Assembly (NCBI RefSeq): GCF_017565425.1
Contig: NZ_JAGEMK010000001.1
Coordinates: forward strand, 434,001 to 498,000
DNA: 64,000 nt
From: Actinotalea soli
GTDB lineage: Bacteria > Actinomycetota > Actinomycetes > Actinomycetales > Cellulomonadaceae
Direction: 5' to 3'
The position numbers were made by a program, and so were the translations under genes. Shown here piece by piece: positions 41,162 to 50,368 of this stretch (its first letter is position 1; each line of letters begins with the position of its first letter). The notes under the pieces were generated by a model that saw nothing but the letters and a program-made list of their open reading frames with translations, was not told the DNA's origin and did no database searches.

Positions 41162-42544
41162 GTGGCTGACAGCCCCACCGTCTACGACATCGTGGTCCTG
41201 GGCGGAGGGAGTGGCGGCTACGCCACCGCTCTGCGCGCGACCGAGCTCGGCCTGAGCGTCGCCCTCGTCGAGGCCGGCAAGCTCGGCGGCACCTGCCTGC
41301 ACAACGGCTGCATCCCGACCAAGGCCCTGCTGCACGCGGCCGAGGTCGCCGACTCGACCCGCGAGAGCGAGAAGTTCGGCGTCAAGGCCTCCCTCGAGGG
41401 CATCGACATGGCCGGGGTCAACTCCTACAAGGACGGCGTGATCGGCCGCCTGTACAAGGGGCTCCAGGGCCTGGTGAAGGCCCACGGCGTCACCTTCGTC
41501 GAGGGCTACGGCAAGCTCGTCGCCCAGGACACCGTCGAGGTCGACGGCCAGCGCTACCAGGGCCGCCACGTGGTCCTCGCGACCGGTTCCTACTCACGCA
41601 CCCTCCCGGGCCTGGAGATCGGCGGCCGGGTCATCACCTCGGACGGCGCCCTCGAGCTCGACCACGTGCCCTCCTCGGCGATCGTCCTCGGCGGCGGGGT
41701 GATCGGCTCCGAGTTCGCGAGCGTGTGGAAGTCCTTCGGAGTCGACGTCACCATCATCGAGGCACTGCCCAACCTCGTCCCGAACGAGGAGCCCGTCATC
41801 TCCAAGGCCTTCGAGCGGGCGTACCGCAAGCGCGGCATCGCCTTCTCGACCGGCGTCCGCTTCCAGGGCGTCACGCAGGACGACGACGGCGTGCACGTCA
41901 CCCTGGAGGACGGCAAGACCTTCGACGCCGACCTGCTGCTGGTGTCCGTCGGTCGCGGTCCGCGCACCGAGGGCCTGGGCTACGAGGAGCAGGGCGTCAC
42001 CCTCGACCGTGGGTTCGTGACGACGAACGAGCGGCTCCACACCGGCGTCGGCAACATCTACGCGGTCGGCGACATCGTCCCCGGGCTCCAGCTCGCGCAC
42101 CGCGGCTTCGCCCAGGGCATCTTCGTCGCCGAGGAGATCGCGGGCCTGTCCCCCGCTCCGATCATCGAGTCCGGCATCCCTCGCGTCACCTACTCCGAGC
42201 CCGAGGTCGCCTCGGTCGGCCTGACCGAGGCCGCCGCCAAGAAGGAGCACGGGGACGACGCGGTCGAGACCCTCGAGTACAACCTGGGGGGCAACGGCAA
42301 GAGCCAGATCCTCGGGACGGCGGGCTTCGTCAAGCTGGTCCGCCAGAAGGACGGCCCGGTCCTGGGCGTCCACATGATCGGTTCCCGCGTCGGCGAGCTC
42401 ATCGCCGAGGGGCAGCTGGTCGTCAACTGGGACGCGTACCCGGAGGACGTGGCGTCGTTGGTGCACGCGCACCCGACGCAGAACGAAGCACTCGGCGAGG
42501 CCTTCATGGCCCTCGCCGGCAAGCCCTTGCACGCCCACAACTGA
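41162..42544 (+). CDS. lpdA: Dihydrolipoyl dehydrogenase (E3)
   Basis: The product is 460 aa. It has the FAD-binding VVLGGGSGGYATALRATELG, the redox pair in GGTCLHNGCIPTK, the NAD-binding IVLGGGVIGSEFASVWKSFG, and the C-terminal interface His-Glu in HAHPTQNEALGEAF. It reoxidises dihydrolipoyl groups of 2-oxo acid dehydrogenases or the glycine cleavage system. GTG 41162 has GGAG upstream (GAGGAGAG). The sucB gene follows by 24 bp, so E3 and E2 are co-expressed. Confidence 0.94.
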   Translation: MADSPTVYDIVVLGGGSGGYATALRATELGLSVALVEAGKLGGTCLHNGCIPTKALLHAAEVADSTRESEKFGVKASLEGIDMAGVNSYKDGVIGRLYKGLQGLVKAHGVTFVEGYGKLVAQDTVEVDGQRYQGRHVVLATGSYSRTLPGLEIGGRVITSDGALELDHVPSSAIVLGGGVIGSEFASVWKSFGVDVTIIEALPNLVPNEEPVISKAFERAYRKRGIAFSTGVRFQGVTQDDDGVHVTLEDGKTFDADLLLVSVGRGPRTEGLGYEEQGVTLDRGFVTTNERLHTGVGNIYAVGDIVPGLQLAHRGFAQGIFVAEEIAGLSPAPIIESGIPRVTYSEPEVASVGLTEAAAKKEHGDDAVETLEYNLGGNGKSQILGTAGFVKLVRQKDGPVLGVHMIGSRVGELIAEGQLVVNWDAYPEDVASLVHAHPTQNEALGEAFMALAGKPLHAHN

Positions 42545-42568
42545 CCCCACCGAAGGAGGCGCGAGGTC

Positions 42569-44401
42569 ATGTCTGACTCCGTGCAGATGCCGGCGCTCGG
42601 CGAGAGCGTGACCGAAGGCACCGTCACCCGCTGGCTCAAGCAGGTCGGTGACCAGGTGGAGGTCGACGAGCCCCTGCTCGAGGTCTCGACCGACAAGGTC
42701 GACACCGAGATCCCCTCCCCCTTCGCGGGGACCCTCACCGAGATCCTCGTCGAGGAGGACGACACGGTCGAGGTCGGCACCGCGCTGGCCACCATCGGCT
42801 CCGCCGACGAGGCCGGCGGCTCAGGTGACGCCCCGGCCAAGGCCGAGGAGGCACCGGCCGAGGAGGCACCCGCCGAGGAGCCCGCCACCGAGGAGCCCCA
42901 GGTTCCCGAGGAGGTGACCGAGGCCCCCGCAGAGCAGTCCGACGAGGCACCGGACGCCCCCCAGGAGTCCGCGGCCCCGGCCGAGGGCTCGCAGGGCGGC
43001 GGCGAGCAGGTCGAGATGCCGGCGCTCGGCGAGAGCGTGACCGAAGGCACCGTCACCCGCTGGCTCAAGCAGGTCGGTGACCAGGTGGAGGTCGACGAGC
43101 CCCTGCTCGAGGTCTCGACCGACAAGGTCGACACCGAGATCCCCTCCCCCTTCGCGGGGACCCTCACCGAGATCCTCGTCGAGGAGGACGAGACCGTCGA
43201 GGTCGGCACCGCCCTCGCGCGGATCGGCGGCTCGGCGTCGAGCGGCGGCGAACCTGCCCAGGCGGAGAAGGCGCCCGAGCCTGAGCCCGAGAGCACGTCC
43301 CCGGAGCAGGCCTCCACCCAGAGCACGGCGGCTCCTGAGGAGCCGGCGCAGCAGGAGCAGCCGGTCCAGGAGCCTCAGCCCTCGCCCGAGGCCTCGAGCA
43401 CCACCGCGCCGGGTCAGACCGGCGACCGTGAGGCGCAGGACACCTCGGCGGCCGGCGGCGCGGCGCGTGCCGGTGGCTACCTCACCCCTCTGGTGCGCAA
43501 GCTCGCAGCGGAGAAGGGGGTGGACCTCGACGGGCTCACCGGCACCGGGGTCGGCGGGCGCATCCGCAAGGAGGACGTGCTCGAGGCGGCCGAGAAGGCA
43601 GCGGCTGAGAAGCAGAAGAGCGCCCCTGCTGCGGAGACCCCGGCTGCTCCCGAGGCCACCGAGCGCAAGGCCGAGGTCTCGCCGCTGCGCGGCACCACCG
43701 AGAAGGCCAGCCGCCTGCGCCAGATCATCGCCGAGCGCATGGTCGACGCGCTGCACAGCATGGCCCAGCTCACCACCGTGGTCGAGGTCGACGTGACCGC
43801 TGTCGCCAAGCTGCGCACCCAGGCGAAGAACGACTTCAAGGCTCGTGAGGGCGTCAACCTCACCTTCCTGCCGTTCTTCGTGCTCGCGGCGACCGAGGCG
43901 CTCAAGGCCCACCCCAAGGTCAACGGTGTGCTCGAGGGCAAGGAGATCACCTACCACGGTCAGGAGAACGTCGGCATCGCGGTCGACACGGAGCGTGGCC
44001 TGCTCGTGCCCGTGATCCGCGACGCCGGAGACCTCAACCTGGCCGGGATCGCACGCAAGATCGCCGACCTCGCCTCCCGGACGCGGGACAACAAGGCGAC
44101 GCCGGACGACCTGAGCGGGGCGACCTTCACGGTGACCAACACCGGGTCGGGCGGGGCTCTCATCGACACCCCGATCGTCCCCGGCGGGACCTCGGCCATC
44201 CTCGGCACCGGCGCGATCGTCAAGCGTCCTGTCGTCGCGACCGACGAGTACGGCCAGGACTACATCGCCATCCGGTCGATGTGCTACCTGTCGCTGTCCT
44301 ACGACCACCGCCTGGTCGACGGGGCCGATGCCTCGCGGTACCTCATGGCCGTCAAGAAGCGCATCGAAGAGGCGGACTTCGAGTCCGAGGTCGGCCTCTG
44401 A
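42569..44401 (+). CDS. sucB: Dihydrolipoamide acyltransferase E2 with two lipoyl domains
   Basis: The product is 610 aa. Two lipoyl domains (about 3-78 and 146-221) carry Lys43 and Lys186 in [10 protein letters not shown]. They are joined by Ala/Pro/Glu-rich linkers to a peripheral subunit-binding domain (about 305-345: [20 protein letters not shown]) and a C-terminal acyltransferase domain (about 370-610) with the catalytic [15 protein letters not shown]. It fits the 2-oxoglutarate or pyruvate dehydrogenase E2 of actinobacteria. ATG 42569 has a GGAGG Shine-Dalgarno sequence. The DNA of the two lipoyl domains is identical over 178 bp. Confidence 0.92.
   Translation: MSDSVQMPALGESVTEGTVTRWLKQVGDQVEVDEPLLEVSTDKVDTEIPSPFAGTLTEILVEEDDTVEVGTALATIGSADEAGGSGDAPAKAEEAPAEEAPAEEPATEEPQVPEEVTEAPAEQSDEAPDAPQESAAPAEGSQGGGEQVEMPALGESVTEGTVTRWLKQVGDQVEVDEPLLEVSTDKVDTEIPSPFAGTLTEILVEEDETVEVGTALARIGGSASSGGEPAQAEKAPEPEPESTSPEQASTQSTAAPEEPAQQEQPVQEPQPSPEASSTTAPGQTGDREAQDTSAAGGAARAGGYLTPLVRKLAAEKGVDLDGLTGTGVGGRIRKEDVLEAAEKAAAEKQKSAPAAETPAAPEATERKAEVSPLRGTTEKASRLRQIIAERMVDALHSMAQLTTVVEVDVTAVAKLRTQAKNDFKAREGVNLTFLPFFVLAATEALKAHPKVNGVLEGKEITYHGQENVGIAVDTERGLLVPVIRDAGDLNLAGIARKIADLASRTRDNKATPDDLSGATFTVTNTGSGGALIDTPIVPGGTSAILGTGAIVKRPVVATDEYGQDYIAIRSMCYLSLSYDHRLVDGADASRYLMAVKKRIEEADFESEVGL
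42585..42762 (+). repeat. Direct repeat copy 1 (first lipoyl domain of sucB)
   Basis: This 178-bp stretch is identical, base for base, to 43014-43191. The spacing is 429 bp, a multiple of three. It encodes most of lipoyl domain 1. Confidence 0.95.
43014..43191 (+). repeat. Direct repeat copy 2 (second lipoyl domain of sucB)
   Basis: Second copy of the 178-bp repeat. Identity includes synonymous positions and ends at 43192, where GAC becomes GAG. Confidence 0.95.
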
Positions 44402-44449
44402 GCAGCAGCACCGCATGACGAGCACCGCGTCGCACCTAGACGCGTCAGC

Positions 44450-44490
44450 CGGGTCGGGCCCGGGTCCCTCAGGGGCCCGGGCCTGACCCG
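44450..44490. terminator. Hairpin after sucB
   Basis: The stem CGGGTC-G-GGCCCGGG pairs with CCCGGGCC-T-GACCCG (one G-T pair) and starts 49 bp after the sucB stop. Confidence 0.85.
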
Positions 44491-44561
44491 TCCTCGGCCG
44501 GGGGGCGCCCGCACCGCGACGGCCCCTCGCCGGGTGAGGCCCCATCCCTTACGGTGAGGCC

Positions 44562-45464
44562 ATGCAGGTGATCATCGCGGGCTCGCACGGTCTGATCGGC
44601 ACGGCCCTCGTCGAGCACCTCGCCGCCCACGGGCACCAGGTGCGACGGCTGGTGCGCCGCCCCGCGCGATGCTCCCGGGAGATCTCCTGGGACCCTGACG
44701 CGGGCGTCCTGGACCCGGAGGAGCTCCGCGACGCGCAGGCCGTCGTCAACCTGGGTGGCGCCGGCCTGGGCGACGCACGCTGGACCGCGCAGTACCGACG
44801 GACGATCCTGGCCTCCCGCACCGCGCCGACCGCGCTGCTGTCCCGCACCCTGGCCGACATGGACGGCGGCCCGCGGGTGCTCCTGCAGGGGTCGGCCGTG
44901 GGCTACTACGGCGACCGCGGGGACGCATTCCTCACCGAGGGCTCGGCTCCGGGAGAGGGCTTCCTCGTCGACGTCGTGCAGGCCTGGGAGGACGCCACGG
45001 CCCCGGCGGAGGCAGCCGGCGTGCGTGTCGCCCACCTGCGGACGGGCATCGTGATGTCTCGCAGCGGTGGCTCCTTCGGGCGACTCCTTCCCCTCATCCG
45101 CCTCGGTGTGGGCGGGCCGCTCGGCCGCGGGGACAACTACTGGCCCTGGATCACCCTCGCCGACCAGGTACGCGCGATCGAGCACCTCCTCGGGACCGAG
45201 GTCTCGGGACCGGTCAACCTCACGGCCCCCTCCCCCGCCCCTCAGCGCGAGATCATCCGCGCCGTGGCTCGCGCCCTGCGTCGCCCAGCCGTGGTGCCTG
45301 TGCCACGCCTGGCGCTCCGGATCGCCCTCGGTGAGTTCGCCGACGACATCCTCTCCTCGCAACGCGCGCTGCCCGCCGCCCTCACGGCCCACGGCTTCGA
45401 GCACGAGCACCCCGACCTCGCCTCCGCCGCCGCCTGGGTCACGCGCCGGCCAGCACCTCGCTGA
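44562..45464 (+). CDS. TIGR01777-family SDR epimerase-like protein
   Basis: The product is 300 aa. It has a Rossmann N-terminus IIAGSHGLIGTALVEHLAAHG (the family's G-x-x-G-x-x-G), NLGGAGLGDARWTAQYRRTI, QGSAVGYYGDRGD with the Tyr and Gly of the family, and a C-terminal DUF1731-like segment (FADDILSSQRALPAAL). This matches YfcH/SDR39U1 proteins, predicted nucleotide-sugar epimerases without a proven substrate. ATG 44562 is six bases after TACGGT (44550-44555). Its last 26 bp overlap the convergent kinase-like gene. Confidence 0.88.
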   Translation: MQVIIAGSHGLIGTALVEHLAAHGHQVRRLVRRPARCSREISWDPDAGVLDPEELRDAQAVVNLGGAGLGDARWTAQYRRTILASRTAPTALLSRTLADMDGGPRVLLQGSAVGYYGDRGDAFLTEGSAPGEGFLVDVVQAWEDATAPAEAAGVRVAHLRTGIVMSRSGGSFGRLLPLIRLGVGGPLGRGDNYWPWITLADQVRAIEHLLGTEVSGPVNLTAPSPAPQREIIRAVARALRRPAVVPVPRLALRIALGEFADDILSSQRALPAALTAHGFEHEHPDLASAAAWVTRRPAPR

Positions 45465-47010
45465 CCCGCCACCCTGCGGCCGACCGCTGGAGACGGAGCA
45501 CCACCGTCGTCGGCTCGACCGACCCTGGAACCGCCCCGGCGGTGACGGTCCGCGCGCGGACCCGTACCTGAGCGGTCCGCCCGTCCCCGGCGCAGCAGCT
45601 GGGAGCCGGGTGGGCCGCCATGACCTCGACCTCGGCGTCCAGGCGCCCCTCGCCGTCGAAGATCCCCGCAGCCGCCAGGCCGGAGTACGTCCTCGCGTCA
45701 GCCTCGGAGGCCGGGGACCCCGGGACGGTGACCATCGCGAGGGCCCGGGTGTCCCCCTCGGCAAGGGCGGCGACCCGGCGCTGGGTCAGCTCGACCGCGG
45801 CGCCCACCGGGTCCACGACGACCGGTCCCCGCGGCACGGACGTCTGGGGACCGGAGGCCGGCGTCGAGACGGCGCCCTCGCCCCCGTCCCCGACCGCTCC
45901 GGCCCCCTGGTCCGTCGGCGCTCCTGCGCCGAGGACCGCCCCGGCGGTCGTCGCTGCCCCCGGCACGGCCTGCGCCCCGCTGCCGGTCACCATCTCCTCG
46001 TCACGGGCAGCGCTGGCACCGACGACGATCGAGCAGACCATGAGGCAGCCCACCAACGTGGCGCCCAGCGCGGGGGTGCGCAGCCGTCCCGGCCGACGGT
46101 GCCGGCCCCGCACGGCCCTCTCCCGGCGCACAGTCTCCTCGACGGCAGTTCCCGCCCCAGCGGGCGTGTCGGCCAGGAGCACGCGCGGCCGCACCGGGCT
46201 CGCGGGGGCCACCTCGACGATCCTGCGCGCGAGGTCACCGGGCGCAGGACGGCCTGCCGGATCCTGGGTCGTCGCCTGGCGCAGCACCTCGACCAGGCTG
46301 CCGCGGGCTGCGGCCCACGGGTCAGGCGGCGCACCCTGGGTGTCGAGCTCGTCGATGGCCAGGAGCTGGAGGCCGATGAGGGCGAGGGCGTGGACGTCCC
46401 CCGCTGGTCCGGCACCGTGGACCCGCTCGGGGGCGACGAAGCCGGGGGTGCCCTCCTCCTCGGGGTCGGCGCCGGAGAGCAGGTCGATCAGCACGGGTGA
46501 CCCGTCGGGGGTGATGACGACGTTGCCCGGGGAGACGTCGCCGTGCACGAGGCCACGACGGTGCATCGCTGCGACCGCCTCCGCCAGGGGAGCGACCACC
46601 GAGACGACCTCGCCGACCGACCAGCGTCCCCGCTGGCCGCGGAGACGGCGCAGGTCGACCCCGGGCACCTCCTCGTAGGGGACCGCGAGGAGGCCGGGGG
46701 CGATCTCGACAGCCGTGCGGACCGTGGCCACGTGCGAGGAGTCGACGGCCCGCAGGCGTTCGACGCGTTCGCGGGCCCGCGCGGCCCGCCCCTCGGAGCC
46801 GACCCGGAGCAGGGAGACGACCAGGGTCCTGCCGTCGAGGTCCCGGGCGCGCCATCCGCGCTCCGGCGCGGGACCGGCCCCGAGCAGGACGAGGCCGTGC
46901 TCCGCGAGACGGACGGGTAGCTCTGGGGGTACGGCGCACGCCCCTGGGGCCGAGGTGCGGGCGGCTCCCGGCACAGGTCGTCCGGGTTCGAGGGGGACCG
47001 AGGTGATCAC
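45439..47010 (-). CDS. Membrane-anchored Ser/Thr kinase-like protein, probable pseudokinase
   Basis: The product is 523 aa. A kinase-like lobe covers about 50-270 but lacks key residues. There is no glycine loop; the VAIK Lys is missing (TLVVSLLR at 63-69). The catalytic loop reads VHGDVSPGN (Asp158 and Asn163 kept, but HRD is HGD and Lys is Ser160). DFG is DLL (176-178). One transmembrane helix (about 314-334) is followed by a roughly 190-residue extracellular part with Ala/Gly/Pro linkers and a terminal domain that contains paired Cys (PSCCAGDG). It probably senses or scaffolds rather than phosphorylates. The start is GTG 47010. It is convergent with the SDR gene, overlapping 26 bp. Confidence 0.75.
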   Translation of the reverse strand: MITSVPLEPGRPVPGAARTSAPGACAVPPELPVRLAEHGLVLLGAGPAPERGWRARDLDGRTLVVSLLRVGSEGRAARARERVERLRAVDSSHVATVRTAVEIAPGLLAVPYEEVPGVDLRRLRGQRGRWSVGEVVSVVAPLAEAVAAMHRRGLVHGDVSPGNVVITPDGSPVLIDLLSGADPEEEGTPGFVAPERVHGAGPAGDVHALALIGLQLLAIDELDTQGAPPDPWAAARGSLVEVLRQATTQDPAGRPAPGDLARRIVEVAPASPVRPRVLLADTPAGAGTAVEETVRRERAVRGRHRRPGRLRTPALGATLVGCLMVCSIVVGASAARDEEMVTGSGAQAVPGAATTAGAVLGAGAPTDQGAGAVGDGGEGAVSTPASGPQTSVPRGPVVVDPVGAAVELTQRRVAALAEGDTRALAMVTVPGSPASEADARTYSGLAAAGIFDGEGRLDAEVEVMAAHPAPSCCAGDGRTAQVRVRARTVTAGAVPGSVEPTTVVLRLQRSAAGWRVSEVLAGA

Positions 47011-47108
47011 CTGCCCATCGCACCATCACCAAGCTGGCTCGCCGAGGTTGTCCACAGGCTCGGTCGGAGCAGCACCGCGAGGGTCGGTCATCTGGCCAGA
47101 CACGAGCC

Positions 47109-48140
47109 TCAGTCGACGGAGAGGCGACGGCCCTCGGTGGCGCTGCGTCGCGCGAGGTCGAGCACGGCCGCGGTGCGGACCGCATCGGCGGGGTCGACGG
47201 GCACCGGTCCACCGGACAACACCCACTCGGCCACAGCGCGGTAGTAGTCGGCGTGGGTGCCTGGTGCGCGACGCACGGGCTCGCGGTCCTCCCCGTGCAC
47301 CAGCCACCCCTCGTGGTCGGGCCCCGGGTCGAGCTGCGCGAAGGGGGTGGGCTCTCCCTCGAAGCTCGTCACCAGGTAGGCGCCCGCGCTGCCCAGGACC
47401 CGCGTCCGTGGCCCGGGCGCGCCGACCACCCCACCGGCCCACAGGTGGCTCAGGGTGCCGCCCGCGTGCTCGAGGGCCAGGAAGACGTCGTCCTCGGTGG
47501 GGGTCGTCAGCGCGCGCAGCTCGGCGTAGACGCTGGTCACCGGGCCGAACAGATCGGTCGCCGAGTCGACGAGGTGGGCTCCGAGATCCAGCAGCAGTCC
47601 CCCGCCGTCACCGACGGCGTTCTCCTTCCACCGGTCCTTGGGCACCGGGCGCCACCGCTCCCAGCGCCGCTCGAACCGGTGCACGGTGCCCAGGGACCCC
47701 TCGTCCAGGAGGCGCCGCAGGGTGCGCTGCTCGGAGTCCCACCGGCGGTTCTGGAAGACGGTGAGCGGCACCCCGGCCTCCTGGGCAGCCCGCAGCACGG
47801 TCCCTGCTCCGTCGGCGTCGAGCCCGAGCGGCTTGTCCACCACGAGGGGTCGGCCCGCGGCGACGACCTCGAGGGCGTTCTCGACGTGCCGCCCGGTGGG
47901 TGAGGCCACCACCACGAGGTCGAGCTCGTCCCCTCTGCCCAGCAGGCCCGCGAGGTCCGGGTGCACCCGGACCCCTGGCCAGTCCTCGCCTGCGGCCGCG
48001 ATACGGGCCGGGTCGCGGGTGACGACGTCGGTCACCCGGTGACCGGCCTCCCGCAGCAGACGTCCATGGATCCCACGACCGGCGTCGCCGTACCCGACGA
48101 CCCCAACGCGGAGGCTCAGCTCGTGATCTTCGTGTGCCAT
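47109..48140 (-). CDS. Gfo/Idh/MocA-family oxidoreductase
   Basis: The product is about 343 aa. The Rossmann opening LRVGVVGYGDAGRGIHGRLL, the VVASPTGRH and DKPLGLDADGAG block (family motif EKP, here DKP), and AHLVDSATDLFGPV support an NAD(P)-dependent sugar or polyol dehydrogenase. The substrate is unknown. ATG 48140 (MAHEDHELS) lies inside the 3' end of the MMPL gene with a 25-bp overlap; GTG 48146 is an alternative. It is likely co-transcribed with the MMPL gene and so controlled by the same MarR operator. Confidence 0.87.
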   Translation of the reverse strand: MAHEDHELSLRVGVVGYGDAGRGIHGRLLREAGHRVTDVVTRDPARIAAAGEDWPGVRVHPDLAGLLGRGDELDLVVVASPTGRHVENALEVVAAGRPLVVDKPLGLDADGAGTVLRAAQEAGVPLTVFQNRRWDSEQRTLRRLLDEGSLGTVHRFERRWERWRPVPKDRWKENAVGDGGGLLLDLGAHLVDSATDLFGPVTSVYAELRALTTPTEDDVFLALEHAGGTLSHLWAGGVVGAPGPRTRVLGSAGAYLVTSFEGEPTPFAQLDPGPDHEGWLVHGEDREPVRRAPGTHADYYRAVAEWVLSGGPVPVDPADAVRTAAVLDLARRSATEGRRLSVD

Positions 48141-50323
48141 GGCCACCAGGATGCCCGACCCAGGTCGTGGACGAGACCTGGGACCAGCAGCGTGCGCACG
48201 ATCAGCGTGTCGATCAGCACGCCGAGCGACACGAGGAAGGCCAGCTGGACCAGGAAGAGCAGCGGGAGCACCGCGAGCGCACCGAAGGTCGCGGCGAGCA
48301 CCACGCCCGCACTGGTGATGACCCCTCCGGTGACCGAGAGCCCTCGTCGCACGCCGTCGCGGGTGCCGTGCACCAGGGACTCCTCCCGGACCCGGGTCAT
48401 GAGGAAGATCGAGTAGTCGATGCCGAGGGCCACGAGGAAGACGAAGGCGTACAGGGGCACCGAGGCGTCGGCCCCGGGCATGTCGAGGACGTGGTTGAAC
48501 ACCAGGGCCGCGATGCCGATGGTCGCCCCGAGGGAGAGCAGGTTCGCCAGCAGGATGAGCACCGGGGCCACGACGGACCTGAGCAGTCCGACGAGGACCA
48601 CGAGGATCACCGCGAGCACGGCAGGAACGATGACGCGAAGGTCGCGGGCGCTGGTCACCTGGGTGTCGAGCCTCTCGGCGGCGGCGCCCCCGACCAGCGC
48701 CTCGGGCGAGAGGTCGTGGGCCACGGCCCTCACCTCCTGGACGACGTCGAGGGCCTCCTGGCTGTCGGCACTCACCGCGGTGACGGCCTCGATCTGCACG
48801 CGACCGTCGACCTCGACCGGCGGGGCCTGCGGGTCGGAGGGGGCCCCGGGGGGTCCTGCCTCGGTGAGGGGTGCAGCCGCGATGACGCCCTCGATCTCGC
48901 CGATCGCCTCGGTGAGGTCGGTGAGGTCGGCGGCCGGGGCGATGACGACCACGGGCTGGACCTGCCCCGCGTCGAAGTGCTCGGCGAGCACCTCCTCCCC
49001 CGCGACGGACTCGACCTCGGTGAGGAAGATGTCGCTCTCGCTCGTGCCGCTGGCCTGGAAGGTCGGCAGGAAGGCCGCGGCGCCCAGGAGCGCGACGGTC
49101 GTGAGGACCCAGACCCGACGCGGTCGACGGCCGACGACCCTCGAGACCCGGCCCCAGACCCCCGAGCGGGCCTCGAGGTCGGCGAGGCTCTCGTGCTGGT
49201 CGAGCGGGGCGTCCGTGGGGCGGGGAACCCGCGGCCAGAAGACCGCCCGGCTGCGTCGGCCGCCCACCAGGAGCAGGGCCGGGAGCAGGGTGGTCGCGGC
49301 GAGGAAGGCCCCGACGATGCCGATCGCCGCGACGGGCCCGAGGCTCGAGTTGGACGTGAGGTCGGACAGGAGCAGGCAGAGCAGGCCGGCGATCACGGTC
49401 CCTGCGCTCGCGGAGATGGGTGCGATCGAGGCGCGCAGGGCGCGTCGCATGGCGGTGTGCGGGGACTCGACGCGTCGGAGCTCCTCGCGGTACCGGGCCA
49501 CGATGAGCAGCGAGTAGTCGGTCGCCGCTCCGACGACGAGGATGAAGAGGATCCCCTGGCTCTGCCCGTTGAGGACCACGGCCCCGGCCTTGGCGAGCTG
49601 GTAGACGGCGAAGGCCGCCGCCGCGAGGCCGAAGACGGAGGTGAGGAGGACGGCGAAGGGCAGCAGCGGAGAGCGGTAGACGAGGACGAGGATGACGAAG
49701 ACCACGACGAGTGCGACACCCAGCAGCAGACCGTCGATCCCTCCGAAGGCTTCGACGAGGTCGGCGATGGCTCCGGCGGGACCGGTCACCCAGGCCTCGA
49801 GCCCGTCCTGGCCGAGCTGGTCGGAGGCAGCCGCGCGCAGCTCGGCGACGACCTCGTTGACCACGCGCTCCTCGCCGACCTGCTCGTTGGCCCGGTCGGC
49901 GTCGAGGGCCACCGCCACGAGCACGGCCTCGCCGTCCTCGGAGGGGACGGGCACGACGGGGGCGAGCAGCAGGTCCCCGATGGTGAGGCCCTCGCCGAGC
50001 TCGATGGCCGGGATGCCCTCGGCGAAGGCCTCGACCTGCGAGAGCTGGTCCGCGGTGAGCTCCCCCTCCCCCTCGACGACGACGACGGCGGGCAGGCTCG
50101 CGTCCTGGACGAAGTCTCGCTGGGCCTGCGAGGCCTGCGTGGACTCGGCCCCCTCGGGCAGGAAGGACGCGGCATCGTTCTCCTGGACCTCGGAGAGCAT
50201 GCCCATCGAGCTCCCACCCAGGCCGGCGAGGGCCAGCCAGACGACGAGGACTCCCAGCACACCCAGGCCGCGCACGGCACCTCGACGGGCACCACTCCCA
50301 TTACTCAGCATGCTGAGTATCAT
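48116..50323 (-). CDS. MMPL/RND-family membrane exporter
   Basis: The product is 735 aa with 11-12 transmembrane helices in two halves of the MMPL type. Each half has a helix, a large outer loop (about 40-180 and 415-540), then a helix cluster. The cores are VGAATDYSLLIVARYREELR and LVALGIDYSIFLMTRVREES, including the GxxxDY(S) motif typical of proton-driven RND proteins. It probably exports lipids or drugs. ATG 50323 is chosen; the second ATG (50311) lies inside the palindrome that overlaps codons 2-7. The upstream in-frame part to 51160 is antisense to lipB and the MarR gene. Confidence 0.87.
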   Translation of the reverse strand: MILSMLSNGSGARRGAVRGLGVLGVLVVWLALAGLGGSSMGMLSEVQENDAASFLPEGAESTQASQAQRDFVQDASLPAVVVVEGEGELTADQLSQVEAFAEGIPAIELGEGLTIGDLLLAPVVPVPSEDGEAVLVAVALDADRANEQVGEERVVNEVVAELRAAASDQLGQDGLEAWVTGPAGAIADLVEAFGGIDGLLLGVALVVVFVILVLVYRSPLLPFAVLLTSVFGLAAAAFAVYQLAKAGAVVLNGQSQGILFILVVGAATDYSLLIVARYREELRRVESPHTAMRRALRASIAPISASAGTVIAGLLCLLLSDLTSNSSLGPVAAIGIVGAFLAATTLLPALLLVGGRRSRAVFWPRVPRPTDAPLDQHESLADLEARSGVWGRVSRVVGRRPRRVWVLTTVALLGAAAFLPTFQASGTSESDIFLTEVESVAGEEVLAEHFDAGQVQPVVVIAPAADLTDLTEAIGEIEGVIAAAPLTEAGPPGAPSDPQAPPVEVDGRVQIEAVTAVSADSQEALDVVQEVRAVAHDLSPEALVGGAAAERLDTQVTSARDLRVIVPAVLAVILVVLVGLLRSVVAPVLILLANLLSLGATIGIAALVFNHVLDMPGADASVPLYAFVFLVALGIDYSIFLMTRVREESLVHGTRDGVRRGLSVTGGVITSAGVVLAATFGALAVLPLLFLVQLAFLVSLGVLIDTLIVRTLLVPGLVHDLGRASWWPWHTKITS
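50302..50319. promoter_or_regulatory. Perfect 18-bp palindrome, probable MarR operator
   Basis: TACTCAGCATGCTGAGTA is its own reverse complement. It covers codons 2-7 of the MMPL gene and lies about 14 bp before TAGCCT (50333-50338), a likely -10 element of the divergent MarR gene. One bound dimer could block both promoters. Confidence 0.7.
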
Positions 50324-50368
50324 GAACCCCTCTAGCCTGCTGGCACAACCTGGCAGCGAGGACGACCT

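Noticed and set aside
48134-50335. 733-codon open frame on the plus strand opposite the MMPL gene
   Set aside because: Antisense shadow with highly charged low-complexity sequence and no recognisable domain.
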